A DNA stretch of 64,000 nt from Rhodococcus spongiicola (GTDB lineage: Bacteria; Actinomycetota; Actinomycetes; Mycobacteriales; Mycobacteriaceae): positions 248,001-312,000 of the forward strand of contig NZ_RKLN01000003.1 in NCBI RefSeq assembly GCF_004011835.1, written 5' to 3'. Each line of letters opens with the position of its first letter. The first letter of the stretch is position 1. The notes under the pieces are model-generated. The model worked only from the letters and a program-made list of their open reading frames with translations, did no database searches and was not told the origin of the DNA. Below are positions 40,225 to 47,503 of the stretch, piece by piece. The position numbers and the translations under genes were made by a program.

Positions 40225-40995
40225 ATGACTCGTGAGAAGGACCTGCAGGGACGCAACGCTCTCGTCACCGGCGCCAGCCGTGGCATCGGCAAGGGGATCG
40301 CAGCCGAACTCCTCGCCCGTGGAGCGAACGTCGTCGTCACCGCCCGCAAGCCCGATCCGCTCGACGAGGCCGCGAAGGAACTGCGTGCACTCGGACACGG
40401 CGGTCAGGTCATCGCGATGGCCGGCAACTCGGGTGACGCCGACGCCCGCCGCGATGCGGTCGCGCGGACGGTGTCCGAACTCGGCTCCCTCGACATTCTG
40501 ATCAACAACACCGGCATCAACCCCGTTTTCGGGACACTGATCGAAGCCGACCTCGACGCTGTCCGCAAGATCTTCGACGTCAACGTCGTGGCGGCGCTCG
40601 GGTACGTGCAGGAGGCGTACCGGGCGTGGATGGGTGAACACGGCGGCTCCATCGTGAATCTGGCGAGTGTCGCGGGTATACGGTCGACGGGCGTCATCGC
40701 CGCGTACGGCGCATCGAAGGCCGCTCTCATCCGGCTCACCGAGGAACTCGCGTGGCAGCTGGGCCCGAACATCCGCGTCAATGCGGTTGCCCCGGGTGTG
40801 GTGAAGACCAAGTTCGCCGCGGCGCTGGTCGCCGCCGGAGAGGATCAGGCGTCGTCGATCTACCCGATGAAGCGACTGGGGACACCCGAGGACGTCGCAG
40901 GCCTGGTCGGATTCCTGGTCTCCGACGCCGCCGCGTGGATCACCGGTGAGACGGTCCGGGTGGACGGAGGACTGCTCGCGACGGGCTCGTTCTGA
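40225..40995 (+). CDS. SDR family oxidoreductase
   Basis: A 256-residue classical short-chain dehydrogenase. TGASRGIGKGIAAEL binds NAD(P); NNTGINP, LASVAG and the catalytic YGASKAALIRL Tyr-x3-Lys are complete; the C-terminal VDGGLLATGSF is typical. Substrate unknown. ATG 40225 is preferred to GTG 40201 because TAACGT lies 8 nt before it. It heads the accessory segment; its TGA overlaps a CTG that seems to begin the lycopene cyclase frame. Confidence 0.88.
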   Translation: MTREKDLQGRNALVTGASRGIGKGIAAELLARGANVVVTARKPDPLDEAAKELRALGHGGQVIAMAGNSGDADARRDAVARTVSELGSLDILINNTGINPVFGTLIEADLDAVRKIFDVNVVAALGYVQEAYRAWMGEHGGSIVNLASVAGIRSTGVIAAYGASKAALIRLTEELAWQLGPNIRVNAVAPGVVKTKFAAALVAAGEDQASSIYPMKRLGTPEDVAGLVGFLVSDAAAWITGETVRVDGGLLATGSF

Positions 40996-42137
40996 GCCTG
41001 AGGGCGGATGTCGCTGTCGTCGGGCTCGGTCCCGCCGGCCGCGCTCTCGCGCACCGCTCCGCCCGCGCTGGACTGAAGGTCGTCGGTGTCGATCCGAACC
41101 CCGACCGGCCGTGGGCGTCGACGTACGCGGCGTGGGTGGACGAACTACCCGGGTGGCTCGGCTCCGACGTGCTTCGGACGACGGCGCCCGATCCCCGCGT
41201 CTGGGCCGGGTGCGAAAGGATCGTCGATCGCCCCTACTGCGTGCTCGACAACTCCGCGCTGCACCGTCGACTCGACCTCGACGGCGTCCGCGTCATCCGG
41301 GGAGTCGCCACCGAGATCAGTTCAGGTGCCGCCGAGTTGCGCGACGGCTCCGAGATCCGCGCGGCCCGGGTGGTCGACGCCCGCGGGCTGCGCCCGGACC
41401 CGACGCTGGCCGAGCAGACCGCCTTCGGACTCGTGCTCCCCGCTGCGGCAGCGGACCCGGCCCTGGGCGGCGCCTCCTGTTGGTTCATGGACTGGCGCCG
41501 CGACAACGGCACCGCGCCTGGCGATCCGCCGTCGTTTCTGTACGCGGTGCCGCTGAGCGATGACACTGTCCTGGTCGAGGAAACCTGCCTCGTCGGCCGT
41601 CCCGGTCTACCCGTCAACGAACTCCGTGGGCGGCTCGACGCCCGCCTGGGCAACCGCGGGGTCGACCCGGCCGCGAACCTGGGGGTGGAGCGGGTCCGGT
41701 TCCCGGTGCAAGCCGAACGTTCCCGCTCCGACGGGTTCGCGTTCGGGGCGCGAGCAGGCCTGATCCACCCAGCCACGGGGTACAGCGTCGCGGCCTCGCT
41801 GGGAGCGGTCGACGACGTCGTCCAAGCTCTTGTCTCCGGCCAGGATCCCGCAAAGGCATTGTGGCCGTGGGACGCTCGCCTCGTCCAGTCGTTGCGGGAG
41901 GTCGGTCTAGCCGCACTTCTCCAGCTCGAACCCGCCCACACCGCCGAGTTCTTCGACGCCTTCTTCGCTTTGCCGATCGAGCGCCAGCGCGCGTATCTGT
42001 CCCGCCGCACCGACGCGGCCGGGACGATGCGCACGATGTGGGAGTTGTTCCGTACCGCGGCACGGCCCATCCGCCGAACGCTGGTGCGCGTCGGTGTTCG
42101 ACGATCCGCAGCCTTGGGCTTCGTCGCGGGCAAGTGA
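40992..42137 (+). CDS. CrtL-type lycopene cyclase family protein, apparent CTG start
   Basis: A FAD-dependent cyclase of about 381 residues. The Rossmann motif VAVVGLGPAGRALAHRSA is followed by YAAWVDELPGW, a redox-linked VVDARGLRP and the C-terminal FDAFFALPIERQRAYLS, the pattern of CrtL lycopene cyclases in carotenoid synthesis. No ATG, GTG or TTG exists in frame before codon 49 (41136), which is inside the FAD domain; the homologous part begins near 41010. A CTG at 40992 overlaps the SDR stop as CTGA (or CTG 40998), so a non-standard, coupled start is proposed; otherwise the gene is start-less. From 41337 onward it is the donor of the tandem duplication. Confidence 0.75.
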   Translation: MSLRADVAVVGLGPAGRALAHRSARAGLKVVGVDPNPDRPWASTYAAWVDELPGWLGSDVLRTTAPDPRVWAGCERIVDRPYCVLDNSALHRRLDLDGVRVIRGVATEISSGAAELRDGSEIRAARVVDARGLRPDPTLAEQTAFGLVLPAAAADPALGGASCWFMDWRRDNGTAPGDPPSFLYAVPLSDDTVLVEETCLVGRPGLPVNELRGRLDARLGNRGVDPAANLGVERVRFPVQAERSRSDGFAFGARAGLIHPATGYSVAASLGAVDDVVQALVSGQDPAKALWPWDARLVQSLREVGLAALLQLEPAHTAEFFDAFFALPIERQRAYLSRRTDAAGTMRTMWELFRTAARPIRRTLVRVGVRRSAALGFVAGK

Positions 42138-42306
42138 AGCAGGAAACAAGCTCGGGGGCTTCCGATCTGGGGATCGAATTCGCGTTCGGCAGGCTCGGTC
42201 CGGGTGGGTCAAACCCTGCCCGCGGCTGGGAGGTTGTGGTCACGTAGCATCCCGCATGCGGCCGTGGACGTCACGGTGGTGGGTCACGGTCACGACGGGG
42301 GGATTG

Positions 42307-42624
42307 ATGGGGCTGCACCTCGAACCGGAAGCCATCGAGCAGTGCGTGCGCATCTGCGATCGGATGCTCGACTCGCTCGACGACGCAATCAAAGAGGCGC
42401 AAGGTCTTCACAACGTCGGCGGTTTCGGTGATTTCCAGATCGCGCACCAACTCGCGGCCGGGTACACCCGCAAAGCAGAGACGGTCGACCAGCGGCTCAG
42501 GGACTATCGAGCCGTCATATTGGCCATGCGGGAGGCCTTCGCTGCCGGTGGCGAGGCGTTCGCCGACACCGACGGGCAGCTCGCCCGGGCGCTCGGCAGC
42601 CTCGACCAGGGAGTGGACCGATGA
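42307..42624 (+). CDS. PE-like/WXG100-like small helical protein, copy 1
   Basis: A 105-residue, almost wholly helical protein: LEPEAIEQCVRICDRMLDSL, a turn with GGFGDF where WXG-type proteins have their central turn, then YTRKAETVDQRLRDYRAVIL and AFAAGGEAFADTDGQ. It looks like the small partner of a PE/PPE or WXG100 pair exported by type VII secretion; I see no clear C-terminal YxxxD/E signal. ATG 42307 follows GGGGGG. It overlaps the lipoprotein gene by ATGA and is about 75% identical by eye to copy 2 at 44410. The family call comes from size, helix pattern and the EspG/PPE context. Confidence 0.6.
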   Translation: MGLHLEPEAIEQCVRICDRMLDSLDDAIKEAQGLHNVGGFGDFQIAHQLAAGYTRKAETVDQRLRDYRAVILAMREAFAAGGEAFADTDGQLARALGSLDQGVDR

Positions 42625-43208
42625 TACTGCGACACGCGTCGGTCGCCGTGCCCCTGGTGCTCGCGTCGATCCTCACCGCCTGCGGGTCTCCCGCCGCCGC
42701 ACCCGAGGCGGTGTCGGCATCGGACACTGTGTCACCGTCCCCGACCACCCGGGTGCCGCGCTACGTGGATCAGTCGGATCGGCCACTGGTGGTGTTCGAT
42801 CCGTGTCTCGACATCCCGGACGAGGCACTGGTGGAGGCCGGCTACGACCCGGGGACCAAGGACGAAGATGTCGTCCGTGCGGACTACCACACCTTCCTAA
42901 TCTGCAACTTCGACACCCCGCAACGCCAGTACGGGCTGGGTCTGTACTCGTCGAACATCACCTTCGCCGAGGAACAGGAGAAGGTGCAGGACTACTCCAC
43001 ACCGATCGAGTTCGACGGCCGCCGCGCCCTGCGCAAGATTCCATCCGAGGGTACTTGCGGCATCAGCATGGAAACCGGCTACGGCATCCTGATCGTCTCC
43101 CGCGTCTTCCTCCCCTCTCGGTCGGACCAGAACGTGGAAGAAGAGCAGTGCGTCGGGATCGAGGACACCGCTCGCATCATCTCCCGCTATCTGCCTGAGG
43201 GGACGTAG
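42621..43208 (+). CDS. DUF3558-type lipoprotein, copy 1
   Basis: A 195-residue lipoprotein: signal peptide VAVPLVLASILTAC with the lipidated Cys21 (lipobox L-T-A-C), a Ser/Thr/Pro linker, then a globular domain with FDPCLDIPDEALVEAGYDP, the DPC motif of DUF3558 family lipoproteins common in Nocardia, Rhodococcus and Mycobacterium. Three further cysteines (FLIC, TCG, QCVG) with the DPC cysteine allow two disulphides outside the cell. Coupled to the PE-like gene by ATGA. Function unknown. Confidence 0.78.
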   Translation: MILRHASVAVPLVLASILTACGSPAAAPEAVSASDTVSPSPTTRVPRYVDQSDRPLVVFDPCLDIPDEALVEAGYDPGTKDEDVVRADYHTFLICNFDTPQRQYGLGLYSSNITFAEEQEKVQDYSTPIEFDGRRALRKIPSEGTCGISMETGYGILIVSRVFLPSRSDQNVEEEQCVGIEDTARIISRYLPEGT

Positions 43209-43282
43209 GGAGCAATAGTTGCGCGCCTGTATCCGGGCTCCGCGAGGTTATCGCACGCTCTCTACGTGGGGGACTGACTGAC

Positions 43283-43403
43283 ATGAGCAGTAAGGATCTA
43301 GCCGACATCTTCGCGGCGCCGTTAGGCGGCCAAGGTGCGATCGAACGCGAACGTTTGGACACCAGCATCGAGCAGATCGGCGACACCGTCGATCTGGAAG
43401 TCG
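43283..43403 (+). pseudogene. truncated 5' end of a PPE-like gene (duplication remnant)
   Basis: The first 40 codons (MSSKDLADIFAAPLGG...DTVDLEV) match the start of the intact gene at 45382 with four changes, including the Shine-Dalgarno GGGGGA and a 4-bp TGAC repeat before the ATG. After codon 40 the sequence switches to lycopene cyclase DNA, read here in the wrong frame (residues become Arg/Pro/Gly-rich until a stop at 43630). It lacks the whole helical PPE-like core and can be regarded as broken. Confidence 0.88.
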
Positions 43404-44207
43404 TTGCGCGACGGCTCCGAGATCCTGGCGGCCCAGGTGGTCGACGCCCGCGGACTACGCCCGGACCCGACGCTGGCCGAGCAGACTGCCTTCGGACTCG
43501 TGCTGCCCACCGCCGCGGCGGACCCCGCCCTGGGCAGCGCCTCCTGTTGGTTCATGGACTGGCGCCGCGACAACGGCACCGCGCCTGGCGATCCGCCGTC
43601 GTTCCTGTATGCGGTGCCGCTGAGCGATGACGCCGTCCTGGTCGAGGAAACCTGCCTCGTCGGCCGTCCCGGTCTACCCGTCGACGAACTCCGAAGACGG
43701 CTCGACACCCGCCTGGCCAACCGCGGGGTCGACCCGGCCGCGAACCTCAGGGTGGAGCGGGTCCGGTTCCCGGTGCAAGCCGAACGTTCCCGCTCCGAGG
43801 GGTTCGCGTTCGGGGCGCGGGCGGGCCTGACCCACCCTGCCACCGGGTACAGCGTCGCGGCCTCCCTGGAAGCGGTCGACGACGTCGTCCGAGCCCTTGT
43901 CTCTGGCCGGGATCCCGCAAAGGCGTTGTGGCCGTGGAACGCTGGCCTAGTCCATTCATTGCGGGAGGTCGGGCTGTCCGCACTTCTCCAGCTCGATCCC
44001 GCCCACGCCGCGAGGTTCTTCGACGCTTTCTTCGCCTTGCCGGTGGAACGCCAGCGCGCGTATCTGTCTCGTCGCACCGACGCGTCCGGGACGATGCGCA
44101 CGATGTGGGAGCTGTTCCGCACCTCGGACCCGGCCATCCGAAGAACGCTGGTACGCGCCGGCGTCCGACGGGTATCGCTCGGTCGAGACCCAGGATCTGC
44201 CGGATAA
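43404..44207 (+). pseudogene. 5'-truncated lycopene cyclase copy (duplication remnant, frame intact)
   Basis: From LRDGSEILAAQVVDARG onward about 265 codons match the cyclase at 40992 at about 90% identity by eye, with no frameshift or stop. The N-terminal 115 residues with the FAD-binding motif are missing, so it cannot be a working cyclase by itself. The frame is open back to GTG/ATG-type codons from 43335, inside the PPE-like remnant, so a hybrid 290-residue protein could be made. The last few residues (RVSLGRDPGSAG) differ from the parent. Confidence 0.85.
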
Positions 44208-44409
44208 GGACGCCCTGCAACTGTCGCGGAATCGCTTGCTGCACAGCCTTTGAGCATCCGGAGGGATAGGGGTGGCGCCAACGGTCAGCGATGCTTCGGC
44301 TTAGGACGTTCGGGCTACGGCAAACTCAGCCCGCTGCTCGGGCAGTTCCAAGACCCACGTACCATTCCCGTGGGCGGCCGAGGGAGCCACGTCCATGACG
44401 GGGGGATCG
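44208..44409 (+). other. intergenic stretch with an orphan C-terminal-like peptide
   Basis: No complete gene. A second frame running from the cyclase remnant ends at 44253 with codons reading YRSVETQDLPDKDALQLSRN then RLLHSL and a stop; this has GC-rich third positions and the look of a real protein C-terminus, absent from the corresponding place in unit 1 (42138-42306). GGGGGGATC before 44410 is the Shine-Dalgarno of the next gene. Confidence 0.35.
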
Positions 44410-44727
44410 ATGACGCTGCACCTCGAACCTGACGCTATCGAGCGGTGCGTGCGCATCTGCGATCAGATGCTGGACTCGATTAGTGACGCACTCAGGGAAG
44501 CGAGCGACCTTCAGTACGTGGACGGCTTCGGTGATTTCCGGATAGGTGACCAACTCGCCGCCGGGTACACCCGCAAGGCAGGGACGGTCACCAAGCGGCT
44601 CGAGGAATACGAAACTGTCATCCTGGCCATGCGGGAGGCATTCGCAGCTGGTGGAGAGGCCTTCGCCGACGCCGACGGGCAGCTTACCCGGGCACTGGGC
44701 AGTCTCGACTCGGGGGTCGATCAGTGA
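44410..44727 (+). CDS. PE-like/WXG100-like small helical protein, copy 2
   Basis: A 105-residue paralogue of the 42307 gene: LEPDAIERCVRICDQMLDSI, the turn DGFGDF, YTRKAGTVTKRLEEYETVIL and AFAAGGEAFADADGQ. Changes concentrate in the outer faces of the first helix and the turn, while the C-terminal helix is nearly unchanged. ATG 44410 matches the copy-1 start; an in-frame ATG at 44395 with GGGAG upstream is an alternative. It overlaps the lipoprotein gene by GTGA and heads a four-gene set with lipoprotein, PPE-like and EspG. Confidence 0.6.
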   Translation: MTLHLEPDAIERCVRICDQMLDSISDALREASDLQYVDGFGDFRIGDQLAAGYTRKAGTVTKRLEEYETVILAMREAFAAGGEAFADADGQLTRALGSLDSGVDQ

Positions 44728-45311
44728 AGCTGCGCCACTCCTCCGTAGGCACGCTTTTGGTGCTTGCGTCGATTCTCACCGCGTGTGGGTCTCCCGCCAC
44801 TGCACCGGAGGTGGCTTCCGCGTCGGAACCGGTGTCGCCGTCCCCAACCGTCCGGGTCCCGCGTCATGTTGATCAGTCGGACCGACCGTGGGTGACGTTC
44901 GATCCCTGTCTCGACATCCCGGATGAAGCGCTCGTGGAGGCGGGATACGACCCGCAGTCCAAGGACGAAGACGTTGTCGCCGCCGACTATCACACCTTCC
45001 TGATCTGCGGGTTCGATACCCCAGAACGGCAGTACGGGCTGAGCCTGCTCTCGGGGAACATCACCTTCGCCGAGCAGCAGGAGAAGTCGAAGGACTACGC
45101 AACGCCGATCATGCTCAACGGGCGCCGGGCCCTGCTCGAGGTACCAAGCTCGCTCAACTGCGCGGTGAGTATCGAGACCAGCTACGGCATCCTGGGTGTT
45201 TCCCGCGTCTTCTTCCGCACGCGATCGGACCAGAACACCGAGGAAGAGCGGTGCATCGGGATCGAGGAAACCGCGAGCATCATCGCCCGCTATCTACCTG
45301 AGGGGACGTAG
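44724..45311 (+). CDS. DUF3558-type lipoprotein, copy 2
   Basis: A 195-residue lipoprotein of the same length as copy 1: signal peptide ending LTAC (Cys21), Ser/Pro-rich linker, FDPCLDIPDEALVEAGYDP, and cysteines at matching places (FLIC, LNCA, RCIG). About 75% identical to copy 1 by eye, with most change between residues 100 and 165. GTG 44724 overlaps the PE-like stop. It may serve as an outer partner or receptor for the exported pair; this is inference from clustering only. Confidence 0.78.
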   Translation: MKLRHSSVGTLLVLASILTACGSPATAPEVASASEPVSPSPTVRVPRHVDQSDRPWVTFDPCLDIPDEALVEAGYDPQSKDEDVVAADYHTFLICGFDTPERQYGLSLLSGNITFAEQQEKSKDYATPIMLNGRRALLEVPSSLNCAVSIETSYGILGVSRVFFRTRSDQNTEEERCIGIEETASIIARYLPEGT

Positions 45312-45381
45312 GGAGCGAGATCGGTGCGCCGGTATCCGGACGCCGCGAGGTCATCGCACGCCATCTATCTGGGGGACTGAC

Positions 45382-46620
45382 ATGAGCAGCAAGGATCTAC
45401 TCGACCTTTTGGCGGCGCCACTCGGCGGCGCCGGTGCGATCGAACGCGAGCGTTTGGACACCAGCATCGAGCAAATCGGCGACACCGTCGATCTGGAAGT
45501 CGATGCCCCGTACGTAACGGACCCGGATGTATTCGTGGGGCTGAGTCGTGAAGAGATGGCGGCCAAGGTCTCTGCCCTCGATGCCGGCATGATCATGGAC
45601 CTTGCACACAGGTACCTCTCCGTGGCAAGCGCGTTCAACATCGTCTGGGGTCTGACGAACCTGAAGCGCATCACCGGTAGTACCGATTGGGAGGGCGCCG
45701 CCGCGGACGCCGCGAACGCTGCGATCGAACGGATGATGGACCCGGTCAACGACACTCATGCGTCGATCCGAACAATCAGCCTCAAGCTCCAGCAGGCGAG
45801 CAGCGCCGCGAGCGATGTGAAACCGCGGGTGCAAAGTCTCCTGGCTGACATGCAGCCCCTGCTACTCCTGACCAGCGCCACGAGTGCTGTCGAGGCGAAA
45901 GCGCAGCAGGAAGAGCAGCGGCGCGAAGCGGCCCAGATCCTCGAGCGAATCTACAAGCCCAGCTTCATCGAAGCCGGCACGAATGTCCCCGCGATCCTGC
46001 CCCCGCCAACGATCCCCGGCGTTCAGGGGTTCGAAACCGGCGGCTGGACCGGGACCGCTGCCCCGACCCGAGGTGGCGCTGCAAATTCGGGTACGGGCTC
46101 CACCGACTCGGACGAGCCGGCCAGCCCCGGAGTGGACGACACCGAATCAACACAGGCGACCGGCACGGAGGACGCTGCGACCGTTGCGGGGGAGGGCATT
46201 CCACCCGACTCTCAGGGCAAGGCCAATTCACCGGTGTCGACATTCGCCGCGAATGCCAATGGGCCACAGGGCGGCGTGCCCAGCAGCGGCGGTGCGGGCG
46301 GCGGCGCAAGTGGGATCGCTGGCGGTGGTGTCGCAAACGGCAGCGCAGGCCAGCCGAAATTCGACAGCCCCAGCGCTGCTATGGCTTCCGGCTCAGCCGC
46401 ACCGCGTGTTGCCGCCGGAGGAGCCACCGGAGCCGGAGCAGGAGCAGGAGCCACCCGTCCCGGCGCGGGAATGGGCATGGGCATGCCCATGGGTGGACGC
46501 GGCGCCGGGACCGGTGACGATACGGAGCACAAGACGCCCGACTATCTCATCAACATGGAAAACGGAAACGATTTGATCGGCGACCTCGACCCGGTAGCTC
46601 CCCCGGTGCTCGGAGCATGA
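45382..46620 (+). CDS. PPE-like type VII secretion substrate with low-complexity C-terminus
   Basis: A 412-residue protein. Residues 45-195 are helical (VGLSREEMAAKVSALDAG, YLSVASAFNIVWGLTNLKRI, then W103-E-G in STDWEGAAADAANAAIERMM, a WXG motif as in PPE/WXG100 proteins). From 200 on it is disordered and rich in Pro, Gly, Ala and Met (GAGAGAGATRPGAGMGMG), ending with a conserved-looking tail DYLINMENGNDLIGDLDPVA-PPVLGA. This fits a PPE-type partner recognised by EspG. GGGGGA precedes ATG 45382; the stop overlaps the EspG gene (ATGA). Confidence 0.68.
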   Translation: MSSKDLLDLLAAPLGGAGAIERERLDTSIEQIGDTVDLEVDAPYVTDPDVFVGLSREEMAAKVSALDAGMIMDLAHRYLSVASAFNIVWGLTNLKRITGSTDWEGAAADAANAAIERMMDPVNDTHASIRTISLKLQQASSAASDVKPRVQSLLADMQPLLLLTSATSAVEAKAQQEEQRREAAQILERIYKPSFIEAGTNVPAILPPPTIPGVQGFETGGWTGTAAPTRGGAANSGTGSTDSDEPASPGVDDTESTQATGTEDAATVAGEGIPPDSQGKANSPVSTFAANANGPQGGVPSSGGAGGGASGIAGGGVANGSAGQPKFDSPSAAMASGSAAPRVAAGGATGAGAGAGATRPGAGMGMGMPMGGRGAGTGDDTEHKTPDYLINMENGNDLIGDLDPVAPPVLGA

Positions 46621-47417
46621 ACGGGCAGCTCTCCTCCGCGCAGTTCATGCACCTGTGGGAGGCAACGGATCTCGACAGGATGCCGCACCCGTTCGAGCAC
46701 CGTACCGAGGCGCGCCTCGAAAGCGAACTGTACGTCGAACGGCAACGGTTGGACCGGTGGCGTTCCGAGCAACCCGTCCACCAGCTCCGGGAAGCAGTTG
46801 GGGTCCTTCGTCATCCCGAGGTCTCCGTCAGCGTCTACTCCCCCGGTGCCACTCCCGTACTGCGCCGCGGCGCCATTCGCCGTGGAGTCACCGTGGTCGC
46901 CGATCAACTGCCCGCCACCACCGGAACCGGCGACCTACGCATCCAGATCCGACCCGCATCACGTGCACCCGACGTCCGGCAGTTCGCTCGCGATCTACTC
47001 CACGAACTTCCGGAGGTGCCGGCGGGACGTACCTCCGCGGTCGACGTCTACCCCGACGATCTGCGCGCCAACGATCCGCAGGCCGAATCCGGCGGCAACG
47101 GCGTTCTGCACAACGCCACCATTGCCGGGGCACCCTTGTTGAAACGGATCCTGGCTCGCCGTACCGCCGCCGGCTACATCTGCCTGCACCGTCCGTGGCA
47201 GGGTGCCTACGATCCCATCCTCGACTCGATGACCTGGTTCGACGTCGCCGGCGATGGACGCTACCTCTACTACACAGACCATCTCGTGCGGCTACGTTCG
47301 GCCACCACCGCGGTACTGGTGGACAAGCTCGAAGAGCGCGTCAGGAAGGCGCTCGTCGACACCGGGACAGATAGCCGCCCACCCTCCGGAACCGGACACA
47401 ACTGGCTTCTCAGGTAA
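46617..47417 (+). CDS. ESX secretion-associated chaperone, EspG family
   Basis: A 266-residue soluble protein of the EspG fold: N-terminal LSSAQFMHLWEATDLDRMPH, middle beta-strands (EVSVSVYSPGATPVLRRGAI, GDLRIQIRPAS), and the C-terminal TWFDVAGDGRYLYYTDHLVR and VRLRSATTAVLVDKL. EspG proteins bind the tip of PE-PPE dimers in the cytosol and deliver them to their ESX system. Its overlap with the PPE-like gene is the strongest sign that the cluster is a type VII substrate set. No eccA-E or mycP genes are in the window. Confidence 0.75.
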   Translation: MNGQLSSAQFMHLWEATDLDRMPHPFEHRTEARLESELYVERQRLDRWRSEQPVHQLREAVGVLRHPEVSVSVYSPGATPVLRRGAIRRGVTVVADQLPATTGTGDLRIQIRPASRAPDVRQFARDLLHELPEVPAGRTSAVDVYPDDLRANDPQAESGGNGVLHNATIAGAPLLKRILARRTAAGYICLHRPWQGAYDPILDSMTWFDVAGDGRYLYYTDHLVRLRSATTAVLVDKLEERVRKALVDTGTDSRPPSGTGHNWLLR

Positions 47418-47503
47418 TTGACCTGCGGCAACCGAACATCTCGAGATGGTGATGATCTTCGGACCTCGGTCACACGCGGCACCGATCTGCGTGATAGTGG
47501 GGC

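Larger units (their letters stand above)
41337..43403 (+). repeat. tandem duplication, unit 1 (about 2.07 kb)
   Basis: Runs from codon 116 or so of the lycopene cyclase gene through the PE-like and lipoprotein genes to codon 40 of the PPE-like gene. Everything in it recurs in the same order and strand in unit 2, with homologous start codons 2.10 kb apart. Confidence 0.93.
43404..45502 (+). repeat. tandem duplication, unit 2 (about 2.10 kb)
   Basis: Begins at TTGCGCGACGGCTCCGAGAT, identical to 41337 onward, and ends in the PPE-like gene at GATCTGGAAGTCG (45490-45502), the same 13 bases that precede the junction at 43391-43403. Unit 2 is about 32 bp longer through indels between the cyclase part and the PE-like gene. 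Confidence 0.93.

Noticed and set aside
43404..43630. C-terminal part of the open frame starting at 43283
   Set aside because: It is lycopene cyclase DNA read out of frame after the duplication junction; the same Arg/Gly/Pro-rich string appears from the parent gene in the wrong frame at about 41340-41563.
47437..47448. 12-bp palindrome CATCTCGAGATG between espG-like gene and ku
   Set aside because: Short, centred on a common CTCGAG, no regulator adjacent; could be chance in this composition.
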